Shown piece by piece: positions 28,004 to 39,345 of a stretch of DNA of 64,000 nt (position 1 is the first letter of the stretch; every line of letters begins with the position of its first letter). This stretch comes from Daphnia carinata (Eukaryota; Arthropoda; Branchiopoda; Diplostraca; Daphniidae). A program made the translations under genes and the position numbers. Below the pieces are notes generated by a model that searched no databases, was not told where the DNA came from, and worked only from the letters and a program-made list of their open reading frames with translations. Where the stretch lies: contig NC_081338.1 in assembly GCF_022539665.2 (NCBI RefSeq), forward strand, positions 310,001-374,000. Direction: 5' to 3'.

Positions 28004-31000
28004 ATAAACTATGTGAGGTGAAGAAACAGATAAAGAATAATCTGTAAAACATTTAGGGAAATAACTGTAGCGAGTTAGTGAATAGTTGGAGAAAAACCCA
28101 AAACTGCCCAAAGTGGGTCTAGTCTGCTCTATTTAAATAATCTTTGCAAACCGTTTAATAAATTACGACTTATGTACATAATTGTTCATTCTCTTGTAAA
28201 GTTTCCTAAACCTCGTGTATTTTCAGTGAGGTGCCGAAACAACTCCGAATTACAAGTTACAAAACGTGCAGTATTTATACTACTACAGAACACAAATTAT
28301 GAAGGTAAAGTGGGAGGAGATACGTTCACTTTCATTTGTGGAACGCTTGAGGGATGTAGGAGGTGTGGCTTCCTCTGGATAGTCTTTGGGCTCGTTACAC
28401 TGTTCTTATAAAGTGAAAATAAGCCATTTGGACAAAAACCAACCACCAATGGATTTTTTAATATATTTATAGGGAAGGGTGGGGTGTATTGGGACACGTT
28501 TTGTTTTTCGGCCATAACTTCGATATAAATTACTCGATTTTTAAAAAAATTGTGTTAATATATTTCCTGCTTCTTCGTTTACCACCACGTTTTTCAGACT
28601 TTTAGAAAAATTTATGTGCGTTCTACAGATTTTTAAAGTTTTGAAAAATTTGAGGGAGGAGCCTGTTGTCTTGGGTGACTTGGGCCACCAGGCTGGGTGA
28701 TGTGGGACAGCCTCAGGTTATAATTATAAAATACGTTAAAAAATTGTAAATAATCAAGTAGGATACTACTAAATGAATTCTTTATTTTAGAAGTTTTAAT
28801 TTTTATTCAGATGTAAATGAATCATTTTTCTTATAGCATAAGAAATTCCTTGTTAACAGATAGTGAAAAAATGAAACGACCGGGCTTAGGATATCAATTA
28901 CTAAAATTCAATATTAATTGCTAAAGATTTGTGAAAAAAAACTCTTTGATGACGCAAATAACGTTAAAGACTTTAAAGAAATTTTGTTTGGATAGTACTA
29001 TAATTTTTCTCGCCTTATCTGAGCTCTGCCTTCAACCCCACCCACTGCTCTTCCATTTCGGTCACATCTGCTGTTCCAACCAACAAAAAAAAACGGCTTT
29101 TGATAAGAATACCATTTCGTCCTAAAATAATGGTCCTAAAATAATTTTTTTGATTTTGAGTGGGAGTTCTTTGTTTTATAAATTGGATAAATTCCGTAAA
29201 GTCGTTCACCTAATGAGGAGAATGCGCTATACAGGCTTAAGTTTCCCTTTTTTCGAACAAAGAGACATTGAAAATCTTCTTCCTAGTTCGAGGAACTATT
29301 GGGTGTCTTTAGGATCAAATTTGTGAACATCACTTCGACTTCAAATGTGACTAGCCAACGGTCATCCCTAAAACTACCCATAAGAGATAGGATATCTAAC
29401 ATATTTGGCTATGGAAAGGACATGCTATGGAAAAAATGCGCCATGTGGGATTTAAGCTTTCTGTTGTTGTATTCTTTTCTGCTTATCTACTCTATTGTTA
29501 TTTGATTATTCTAGTGTTATATTTTAAATGGTATGATATTGCTCAAGAAGGTGTGCTAATGAAGGTGAATTTACTGGACAAAAATTTGATTTAAAAGAAC
29601 ATACATAAAATGTAAACCTGATAATCTCTATCCATTTCTAAAATTGAACAAATTACTAACCAAAGCACATTAACTTCTACCTCCTCCTAAGGCCGTTAAA
29701 TTCCGTTTTTGTATTCTTCATCTTTGATATTTTTGAGCTGCAAGTCTCCTCTCCAACTCTGTCAAGGGTTGCCGTAATCCTAATTTGACCTCCCTTCCCA
29801 GCTTTCGTAATAGGCTGGCCTTGATATATTAAGACAGCCATTGCCAGTCCAAACACCTCATACTCTTCCCAGGGCTAACAGCCTCCTCGATTTACGATTA
29901 TTGTCATCCACCAACTGATGAATGCGCTTTCCTTAACTCTCTGTATTCCCCCGAGCTTTCCCATTTGGCCTCACTATTTTCATCACGTCGTCCCTGTCCT
30001 GTTCTTTCCATGCTCCCTACTATCATTAATTGCTACTGTTCCCATACTTTTCTCTTGCACAGTCACACTCCCTAGATCCATTACCACGAGTGTCGACGAT
30101 TCCAACTAGTTACCTGACAACCAATTGTGTATACGATATTTCCAAATACTTTGAAATTTCTAGTCATCTTGCTGTGTAATAATCTCATTCTCTCATCAGG
30201 TCATTTTATAAATTCAGCGGCTGGTAAACTCAACACACAGCTACTGGTTGCCACGTCACTGAAAATTTCCAATGGCGATGATCAAATATTCTGATGATTG
30301 CCCTCTAGATGGCGATGAGAAGAAAACAACCGCTTTTCCAGCGCTATGAATGTTTAATGAAAATCGCCCCCGAACATGCTTGTTTAGCATTTTTCTATTG
30401 ATGGCCTTATTTAATGGGACAGATTAAATTCGTCAAAAAATACATGTTTGCCCTTCTTTACTGAGAGCTCAAGAAACCTACTCTCGACTTTTTCTTGGTT
30501 TGTAAATTAACACCTTTCCCCCTACCTTAAATAATAAAAAAATGAAATACCCACTTTAAGTTAAATTTAAAGGCTAGTAAATGCCACAAAACACGTGTTT
30601 ATTATGCCCTTTTGAGCGTTACATTGAAGAATACAATGAACGAACAATAGAAAGAAAAATACAAACAGCATGGGTGGTTAAGCTCTCTGAATAGTTCAAC
30701 CAATATTTTGTAAGTGGTGTTCGTTTAAAATAGGTAAGGGACTAATTTCCATAAAATGAAATATAACATTTTTTTATATCCTGGGCCTGGTAGAGTTTAA
30801 AGTGTAAAAAAGACTTGATCGAAGGCAGTTGGAAATTTGATATAGAATACTAATGTTATATGCTTCTTAAGTGCTTCCTTTTAAGAATAGTCAAGAAACT
30901 GCAGGATCAGTTGTCATTAACCTCTTTGGGACTTACCTGTCAAATATCCTTCTGATTGCTAGAATGCAAGTAAAGAAAGTTTGCTAGAGGCCATTGTATT

Positions 31001-31237
31001 TTCATAGGCTTTTTGCATTCAATAAAGATAGTTCTTATAGTTCATTAAAACGGTGTACATGTATATATTCCAGATATACATGTGAACATACTTGTTCAAA
31101 ACCTATACAAATCGCGTATAACAGCTCATTTGTTGAAAACCAGAAAGATACCGTAAGTTAACGAGTTGTACGAAATGTAAGTAAGCATGGTCTAAGAACA
31201 GACGACAAAAGGTACGACTAAACAGCACGAAAAATTA

Positions 31238-31372
31238 AAGGCAGCCGGTCTAGTGGTAAACACCGCCATTCAATGGCCGTCATCGTACAGCTGTTCAAAC
31301 AACCACGGAGGAGTGGTAGACAGTGCCATTTAATGATCTTTCACCGTATGTTTGTTCAAACTCCAACACTGA
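31238..31372 (+). repeat. Two tandem tRNA-like units, decayed
   Basis: Unit 1 has A-box-like CCGGTCTAGTGGTAAAC and B-box-like CTGTTCAAACAACC. Unit 2, starting about 67 bases later, has GGAGGAGTGGTAGACA and TTTGTTCAAACTCC. Both share GCCATT(C/T)AATG and ATCGTA/ACCGTA. The spacing fits tRNA length. Stems are degenerate, so this looks like a duplicated tRNA pseudogene or the head of a SINE. Confidence 0.45.
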
Positions 31373-33159
31373 TAACCTAGAAGTCCATAGGTTCTGTGCT
31401 TGTAAAATCCGTGCCCGTATTTAAACTATTACAGTTATGACAACACATGCAAGAATTCATCTTTAATGGGATTGAATTGACCTAAATCTTACGAAAGTAT
31501 TACGTCCTATTCTACTATTTATGTGAAAACAGTCGAAGCAACTAGTTATGAGTACTAATGTAGGTGCAAATGAATCTGAATTAAATATCTTTATAGAAAG
31601 GTGAATGGATGCAATTCACATAAAGCTTCTGGACTACGATGAAAATGGTTCTTTCGAAGTCAGTGACAAACGTTTGGACTCTTGGGAGGGGGGTGATGTC
31701 CTGGGGTTAGGGTACATATAATTAACAAATTGTAAGAAGCAGATAGATACAGACAAAAATAGATATTTAGAAAATTATTAAATGTGTAATACCTTAAGCC
31801 TTCTCAAAGACGCTATGTAATCGACCGCCCGTTGTCTGGCCATGCCGCTAAGGAGCAGTGGCACATGCTGAGATCATCGTTCTCGTTTTTGAAGAAGCCG
31901 TTTATGTAGAAAAGCCAGGTATAGCAAATGCTAATACGGACACAAAACAAAAAGTTCTTAATATAAATTTTACCTATTTAATGGAATACTGGATGACGTG
32001 AAATGTAGCGTCTATGAACCGCGCTTTACGGTTCTTTAATTGGCTTTTCATGTGAGGGTAAAAAATAACAGGTGGCTATTCGCTGGTTCCCTGTTTCAGC
32101 ATAGACCGCTTCTTGATAGAAATCGGGAGGGAAGAATGGCTCTTGTACAAATAAAATGGGTCATCCTTTCTAGGGTTAGGCGGCAAACATGGTGGTATCT
32201 GGGCGAGAGAAAAAACTGTTAGGTATTATTGAAAAACGTTTATTTCCTTAAGCGTCGGGTAGCATTGTCGATGTCCGGCATATCCCTACCTGCCATTTTC
32301 ATTTTTTGTCTCTTCAATAATGATTCGAACAGGCACTTCAAATTTTTTCTGTTTTTTTTTTAATTTTCATGTTTTTCAAGATTAAAACCTAATACAATCG
32401 ATTTTTAACCAGAAAATCAGTTTTAGTTTATATTTTAAATGTATGCTTACCCTCCTACGGTTTCCATAGTCTGGTAGATTGTTGTGTTTACTCCAGCGGT
32501 GTTGTATAACTTTTCCCGGAAGTCTTGCTGATTATAGTGACCAACTAAATTAATGAAACTTTTAGCGGAGCGTGAACTTCAGCGCCAAGTGAATTGTTTC
32601 CCTCTGATTTTTTTATTCGTAAACCAATACCCTTTGAAGGAAAAATGGTTAAATTTTATTAGTATCAAGAAAAAAGAAACAAAACATGTGCCTTGATGCC
32701 GCATAATAACTTGTGAGTAACTACTTTATCCACTAGTGGCTTAACAATATATGTCGCTCACTGCGATTTTTTTCTTTTGGTAAACAAAGAAAGAGAGGAT
32801 GGGAAGGAAGAAGGAGAAAGGAAGGTTTTTTTCTCCTTGTTAGGATGCAACCACGAACTGCTCAAAAGAGAAAGCAAGCAGCATTACCATATAATGAAGC
32901 TTGCTTGATGATTTAATTGATAATAAAGACAGAACTTGATGAGTAACGAAGAGCTGAATGTACAGCTTAAGTATTTCAACCAAATGTTTTTAAGATGAAA
33001 CCCAATAATGTAAAAATTGTTCCAGCGCAATTAGACTGATGAATTAATAAATATGTGAATTTGTGTTCAAGTTGCAATACATAAAAATATCCCTTTTTAA
33101 TAAAATGAAACAATAGAGCAAACCCAAAAAAGAGATGAAAAAAAGGTTTCGGATGACTT

Positions 33160-33182
33160 GTATGTATGTATGTATGTATGTA
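33160..33182. repeat. TATG tetranucleotide microsatellite
   Basis: About six perfect GTAT/TATG units lie just upstream of the Mag-type element. Confidence 0.9.
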
Positions 33183-33402
33183 ATGACCAGCACAGCAATG
33201 ACGAATTTTCAGCGCACCCGACGAAAACCGGGATATTTTCGATTAACACGACGGGATGACGTATGCTCATTTTATATGCGTCGTGTATAGTAGCATTTAC
33301 GAATAGTAATTAAGTGAATGGGTATCAGGTAAAGGCCATAGAATTATATTTTCATCTGTGATATGTTGCAATATCTGCTTGCCGCACTGGAAGTTTGAGG
33401 TA

Positions 33403-33503
33403 TGTTGTAGTGTACTCACACCCGGTAAGGAGGGCTGAACAGAGAGAAGAACTCAAAAAGAAAATTACCAAGACAGTGACCAAGACACTTCAAGGTTATA
33501 ACA
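33403..33503 (+). repeat. Mag-type 5' LTR with adjacent primer site
   Basis: This is the 101-bp direct repeat of 37616-37710. The two differ at several positions and by small indels, so the insertion is not recent. The primer site follows without spacing at 33504. Confidence 0.9.
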
Positions 33504-33586
33504 TGGTGTCAGAAGTGGGATCACCTCCCGCCTTTTGAAACAAAGAAACCACTTGTGGGCCACGCTGCGCCCAAACGTTTTTCGTC

Positions 33587-34360
33587 ATGGTTTCCTCTCT
33601 CAAAGCACAAGAGCCGTTTTCATTTTCGGATAATGATTTGGCCAGACAGTGGGCAGTGTGGCGTCGACAGTTCCGGTGGTTTTTGGTGGCCACAAGAAAA
33701 GAAGAAGATGATGAAGAAGTATTGGTTGGTGTTCTTCTCACTTTTCTTGGAGGTGAGGGTCTCAAAGTATACGACACGTTTACGTTCGCAACAGAAGGTG
33801 ATTCTAAAAAAATTGCGCAAGGTGTAGGCGGAAGGTGATTCTAAAAGTTTGACGGTTATTTTGAACCACGCCGTAGTGAGGTATTATAGCGCTTCAAATT
33901 CCTGCGTCGTCACCAACCGCAAGGAGAATCGTTCGATACTTGGCTGGTTGACCTGCGAGCTTTAATAAAAAACTGCAATTATGGAGACACTGCCTCGGCA
34001 ATCTTAGGTGATCAGGTAGTGTTTGGTGTGGCGGACGGTAAGGTCCGTGAGAAGTTGTTGTTCGAGAAAGACATAACTTTGGAAAAGGCGACTGAAATTG
34101 CAAGAGTGTGTGAGTCGTCCAAATCTCAGTTATCCCAAATCGATGCGCAAGGCACTGAGGTTGAAAAGGCACATAGTATCGATCATAGGGAAACCCGAAA
34201 GCAAGAAAACTGGTCGGGCGCAAGCAACCAAAAAGAAGAAAGAAAAAAGCACAGTGCCCTAATTGCGGACGCCAACACGATCATGGTAATTGCCGTGCCA
34301 ACAATATCACCTGTTTCCAATATGGGTTAATAGGACATTACGCAAACTGTTGCAGCAGCA
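33587..34360 (+). pseudogene. gag: Mag-type gag, broken
   Basis: It starts MVSSLKAQEPFSFSDND and WRRQFRWFLVATRK, the usual N-terminal part of Mag/Gypsy capsid. After a break near 33835 it resumes as FDTWLVDLRALIKNCNYG, then VFGVADGKVREKLLFEKDIT and EIARVCESSKSQL. Two zinc-knuckle-like motifs follow in another frame: CPNCGRQHDHGNC, and CFQYGLIGHYANC in which the second Cys is Tyr. Two or more frameshifts and a stop are present. Confidence 0.85.
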
Positions 34361-34479
34361 GCCGGCGTCCACCAAACCGCGATCGCCGAGTCTCAACCCG
34401 TCCTCGTCTGTCCAGATATCTCCCACGTGATGGAAGAGCACACACTATTGACGATGAATATGATTACCTTCCTCAACGG

Positions 34480-34910
34480 TTTTAGTTCAACGGTTTTAAG
34501 ACCAGTTTTAGTTTTTATGAAGACTACGTAGTTCAAACACTGGAAACGAGTGGGAGTGACAAGGAGTGGTTTGAAAACATTTCAGTAGATGGAGTAATGG
34601 TAAAATTCAAACTGACTCTGGCGCCAGTTGCCACCTCCTACCGTATGAGTTCAAATGTATTCCTCGAAACCTCAGCCGTCTTCAGCCGGGACCAAAAGTT
34701 CAAAGTTACAGGGCAAAGGGTGGATATTTGTCGGTTATCGGGATTTACTGCACAGAAATTTGCCACAAGAACAAGTTTAGCAAAATAAGCTTTGTAGTGG
34801 TGGATGAGCCGGGACAACCTGCCATCCTGGGACTTCACACGTGCGAGTGGTGGAACCTCCTCCACAGAGTTCATATAATAAAGCCGGGGCCTGTTGATAA
34901 GTATCCTGCA
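34480..34910 (+). pseudogene. Mag-type aspartic protease, frameshifted
   Basis: One frame reads TDSGASCHLLP at about 34612-34645, the DSGA active-site motif. The continuation (YCTEICHKNKFSKISFVV and GQPAILGLHTCEWWNL) is in another frame from 34728. The ILGLHTC box is the usual C-terminal protease hallmark (ILGxxxC). The active site is intact but cannot be joined to the rest without a frameshift. Confidence 0.75.
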
Positions 34911-36240
34911 ATAGTGTATGAGTTTCGTGACGTTTTCAGTAACCAGTTGGGAAAGCTGCCAGTGGCACACGATATCAAGCTCGTCACAGGCGAAAATAGG
35001 GTCCAGCCAACAGCCTCTGCAGCCAGCCGCTTACCGTTCATGCTAGTGAAGCCTGTGTTCGACGAGATGGTCAAAGATCACATAAGTACACCTGTTACAG
35101 AACCAACTGATTGGGTAAGCAGAATGGTGGTTGTCGGAAAGCCGAATGAAGACGTCCGGTTATGCTTAGATCCGTCTGTCCTCAACAAAGCGATCCAAAG
35201 ACAACACTTCACAGTGCCCACAGCCAAACAGCTCTTCGCGAAAATGGAAAACGCCAAGTACTTCTGTAGCCTTGATGTGGCGTCGGGCTTCTACCAAATA
35301 CCGCTAACAGAAGAAACGTCTTATCGCTGCACCATGGCAACACCAAAGGTCCGTTACAGATTCCTCAGAATGCCTTTCGGCATCAAATCGGCGCCAGAAG
35401 TTTACCTAGAAACAGTGGCTAATTTGTTTGGTGATTTGAAGGATGTGCTTATTGATTTCGACCATCTCCTCATGGTAGGAGAAACGCTCAAGGAAGTGGA
35501 GGTTAATCTTCGATAAGTGCTCATTCACTGCAGCAAATACAACCTAAAACTGCAGGTGCCAAAGTTCCGGTTCTTCGCAAAAGAGCTCCCGTGGCTAGGA
35601 CACGTAATAGCGGGGGGAGCGCTAAAAGTGGACCCAGAAAAAGTCAAGGCCATCGTAAACATGTCGGAGCCCGAAGACAGGAAGGACGATATCGACAAGT
35701 TTTGTCAGAACCTTGCTAGCCTCAACCGTCCGCTTAGGGATCTCTTAAAGGAAGACACAGCATGGACTAGGTAAGAACCACAGAAGGCGGTCATGAATAA
35801 GCTTAAGACTGCGCTGACCACGCTTTCACTCTTGCGCCTGTTTGATCCGTCAAGGCCAGTGGTGTTCTCGGTCTACGCCTCGTCTGTGTGAATCGGGGCT
35901 GTGTTGCTGCAAGAGGGCCAATCGGTAGCATATGTTTCCACCTCTCTTACGCCTACGCAACGGAGATACTTTCAGATTGAAAAGGAGTTGTTGGCGGTCC
36001 AATTTGGGTTTATGCGCTTTCGGCCGTATGTGTTTGGACAGCCCGTAGTGGTGCAAACGGACAACAATACGTTAATTGGTCTGCTGGAAAAGCCAATCGC
36101 AGCCAGTTCTCCCAGAATCCAGCGCATGAGGCTACAACTACAGTGGTTCGACTTTAGCCTCCGGTATAAGCCGGGAAAAGAGTTGTTCGTTGCCGACGCT
36201 CTACGCAGGGTGCCTGTTTCCAGCCAGTATCAGGATGATG
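34911..36240 (+). pseudogene. pol: Mag-type RT and RNase H, inactive
   Basis: RT motifs include WVSRMVVVGKPNEDVRLCLD, the first catalytic Asp in CSLDVASGFYQIPL, and MPFGIKSAPEVY. The YxDD box is replaced by IDFDHLL, so polymerase activity is lost. A stop at 35514 interrupts. The connection domain follows (WLGHVIAGGALKVDPEKVKA, SLNRPLRDLLKEDTAW). RNase H has VAYVSTSLTPTQRRYFQIEK and GKELFVADALRRV. Stops at about 35772 and 35889 also break the frame. Confidence 0.88.
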
Positions 36241-37200
36241 TCACCCAATTGTGTGAGGAACAGGTGTGTTTCGTGTTACATCAGATCGCCCCAGCAGCTG
36301 ATACACACGCTCGATACGCGATAGCAACGGCAGAACACCCAACGTTACAGCTCGTTAAAAAACTCACGTTAAAGGGGGGCCGGACCATAAAAGCCAAAGC
36401 CCCTTTCCTGCAAAGCCTTACTGGACAGTTAGGCATGATATCGCTGAGGTGGACGGGTTACTTCTTTATAAAGAGCGGTTAATAGTTCTCACATCGCTAC
36501 GGCAGGAGGTACTAAAGGCAGTGACCATCTCGGCGAAACTAAATGTGTGCTTAGAGCCAGGTCGGCGGTTTATTAGCCGGGATGTGAGGACCAAGTCAAA
36601 AACGTTGTAGCGAGCTGCAACATCTGTCAGTCAAGTCGAAGCCGCAACCCGTCACAGCCACTGTACCCAGTGGAACTGCCTGTATACGTTTCAGTTGGTG
36701 TCAGCTGACATCTTCAAAATCCAGGGACGATTATATTTGTTGACTCTGGATGCCTACAGTAAATGGCCATGTGCAGCTGAGGTAAAAGATCTGTCAGCGG
36801 CAGCAACCGTTGTGGAGCTTGAAAGAATATTTGCCGATTTTGGATCATCAGAAATCATCAAACCAGCTAACGGTACCCATTCTGCAGACGCTGAAATGAA
36901 AGCATTCAGCGCTCGACATAGCTGCCGTCTTGTAACATCGAGTCCAGAGTACGCCCGTCCCAATGGCCTGCCAGAACATCATATGCAAACTGTTAAAAAA
37001 ACAATTCTTAAGATGCTCCAAGAAGGGGAAGGCGCTGTCTGAAGGTTTGGCGGCAATTCGCTCAACTCAACTGTCAGAGTCCCTACCGTCACCAGCGGTG
37101 CTGTTGCAAAGCCGAAACTTGCGCGGTGCTTTGCCGTTCTTACGTTCAGCCTTTAGCCGACAGCAGTCCCAGAAGCCAGAGTGATTCAACAGCTGCAGAA
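36241..37200 (+). pseudogene. pol: Mag-type integrase, inactive
   Basis: The core segment at 36695-37042 carries the first Asp (VSADIFKIQGRLYLLTLDAY) and the third-acid region (NGLPEHHMQTVKKTILKML). The second catalytic Asp of the SDNG box is missing (KPANGTH). The zinc module upstream (CNICQSSRSRNP at about 36617) is in a different frame. The C-terminal end (37040-37200) is broken further. Confidence 0.82.
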
Positions 37201-37615
37201 AAGGCAAGCTAAGCTCGCCTTGGCGAGACCTGTTGGACGTCCGTAATCGCCGGGTTCTAGCACCACAAGGGTCCATTGGTCGGGTAGTTGCAGAGGAACC
37301 CCCTCAACGATAACCTCGACAGGCAGGCCGGGTAACGCCAACCATTGGCCCCGGCCAGAACACTCAACCGATCGTGGAGCCAGCTGGTCAACAGCAGAGG
37401 CCGCTACAATTTCAAACTCGATCGGAAAAAGTATACTCAAAACAAACTGAGTCCTTGCGTGTTAGTCTCTCTCTCTCTCACCCGTCCCGGTCACCCGTAC
37501 ATCTCGTTGTTGGTGTGGTCGCATTCATTGTCAACATGTTGCCTCGTTTATCTCCGTTCGTCTGTCATCGTTATTCTTGTCTGTGTTATGGCTTTGTGGG
37601 TATGTGAAGGGGACA

Positions 37616-37710
37616 TGTTGTAGTGTGATCACACACCCGGTAGAGGGCTGAGCAAAGAGAAGAACTCAGAATACAAAGACAGTTGACCAAGACACTTCAA
37701 GGTTATAACA
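37616..37710 (+). repeat. Mag-type 3' LTR
   Basis: This 95-bp LTR is preceded by the purine-rich GTGAAGGGGACA and followed directly by the AGGTA target duplication. Confidence 0.9.
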
Positions 37711-37773
37711 AGGTATATTCCAGGAAACTTGGTTAGAAAAGTTAAATCTTTTGAAGTTCGAAACGAAACTCCG

Positions 37774-39345
37774 CCCTCACGGCACATCTCCTTCCTGGGA
37801 ACTTCCTAAAAGGATCTTAGCCTCCCCAGCGTATCAATCATACCGTTGAGAAGTACTGAGGAAGGCCACAAGAGGCTGGAAAATTGTGGAGGAACATGCC
37901 AATATTTTCAATTCAAGAAATTGTTGGTAATATGCTCAGGAGTGCTTTAGGATATCCCTCCATGAAAGTAAGGCTCGTGAGTTTAAAAGTATCATAAAAA
38001 CATTTGGCTCAAGTAAAATTGTTAGATAATGTAAATTTTGGGGTTTACCTTTTTTTATTCAATAAATTATTAAGGCGGCTGTTTTTCACACGAATGACGA
38101 AGACAATGTGTAGGTTGCAAAAATTAATCGCTATCGTTAATAAAATAACAAAGGCAACCAAAAGAAATAATTAAAAACACAAACAATAAAACTCTTTCAA
38201 TAAGATAGAGGTCGAGCACTACAATAAGTGAAATAAGAGACCGATTTCAATCATACCACCTAAAAATGCCTATGGACTAACGTATTGCACCTCCTCCGTA
38301 ACTAGACATGCAATTTCATGTTATTAATTAAATAATTAATAAAATACTACTAGAGCAAAATGCGAATATGTAAGAGCTGTATATTATGTAACGATAGTAG
38401 TATGAAATAGTAAAACATTAGTGCACTTGGAAAAGTTTGTTATGACCACATAAAGTGCAATACAAGTAATAAATATTTCTGATTTTGCTCTAATAGTATT
38501 TTGTTAAATGGACTCTATTAAATACAATATAATTCATAGAAATAGGGCTAATGCCTTGGAAAAATAGGACTGACCTAAAATATTTTAAAGGTCAGTCCTA
38601 TTTCTCCCAGTCCTATTTCGGTTCAGTCCTATTATACCACCAATCCCAATAAAAGATGAAGTTTTTGAAATTGAATATACAATCACCAATATTCCGTTGT
38701 CGTTTAATATTCCCTTTATGTTTTAATTACATTTAAATGCTATAAAACTTATATAAAGCCGCTAGGTACAATACCTGCCGAAAGTTTCCGGACAGCCGAG
38801 AGAGCCGAGAGAGCGGCTTATAGAAAAACCGGTTTTTCTTTAAACTCATAAAAATATACTAATCATCGGACATAGATGATTCTGAAAATGAAATTTTTCC
38901 TTAAGATTAGTTTTATACATGATTTTTTGGGGAATTTTTCTTTCACGGGAAAGGCCCTCTAAAATAGCTGGCAAAAGTTTCCGGACGATCTTCCCATCCC
39001 GCATAGTTACCGATTTTCCTACTTATCTACTTTTTAAATCGGAGCGGAAAATATTCAAGGGCGCTACGGCGGCAGCAGCAGCTGCTATAGGCTCTAAAAC
39101 AATTTTCCGCTCCGATTTATTATTATTATTTCATTTTCAGAATCATCTATGTCCGATGATTAGTATATTTTTAAGAGTTTAAAGAAAAACTGTTTTCTCC
39201 ATAAGCCGCTCTCGGCTGTCCGGAAACTTTCGGCAGGTACTGTATATCGAAGACATATGTCACACAATTTTTTGCTTCATGGGAGGTTCTAGATACCAGC
39301 TGAGGATAATGTAGAGGGACTGAGGAGCCCGTCGGGCCGTGTGGG
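37774..39345. mobile_element. CCC...GGG TIR DNA transposon, copy B (with nested MITE)
   Basis: The ends are CCCTCACGGCACATCTCC and GGGCCGTGTGGG, flanked by CG on both sides (2-bp duplication). It is collinear with copy A: the stretch at 37790-37810 (TTCCTGGGAACTTCCTAAAAGG) is the empty BEL target. A segment at 38055-38385 has no counterpart in copy A. The AGTCCTATTT fold-back motif lies at 38540-38640. A MITE is inserted at 38769-39242. Net length without the MITE is about 1.1 kb. There is no coding capacity. Confidence 0.88.
38769..39242. mobile_element. TA-flanked MITE (CAATACCTGCCGAAAG ends)
   Basis: The TIRs continue as AAGTTTCCGGACAGCCGAG on the left, with the reverse complement on the right (CGGCAGGTACTG). 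TA duplications lie at 38767-38768 and 39243-39244. Copy A of the host transposon reads GGGTATATCG without the insertion. Core words (AAATCGGAGCGGAAAATATTC, CTACGGCGGCAGCAG) are shared with 13515-14193, so both belong to one family with different lengths. Confidence 0.9.

Larger units (their letters stand above)
28004..33402. other. AT-rich intergenic stretch, no gene recognised
   Basis: I find no frame with protein-like composition or a known motif. A block at 28450-28720 contains GGGGTGTATTGGGACACG with CGGCCATAACTTCGATA, then GTGATGTGGGACAGCCTCAGG, which look like terminal parts of an old DNA transposon. A single CTCTAGATGGCGATG motif is at about 30304. A tandem tRNA-like pair is at 31238-31372 and a TATG microsatellite at 33160-33182. 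The rest shows nothing I can name. Confidence 0.5.
33403..37710 (+). mobile_element. Mag-type Gypsy retrotransposon, inactive
   Basis: The element is about 4.3 kb, with short LTRs of 101 bp (33403-33503) and 95 bp (37616-37710). Both begin TGTTGTAGTGT and end GGTTATAACA. The target duplication AGGTA lies at 33398-33402 and 37711-37715. The primer site starts at 33504 (TGGTGTCAGAAGTGGGATC), and a purine tract GTGAAGGGGACA precedes the 3' LTR. Very short LTRs and this primer sequence fit the Mag clade. The order is gag, protease, RT, RNase H, integrase. Multiple stops and frameshifts and several lost catalytic residues show it is dead. Confidence 0.92.
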
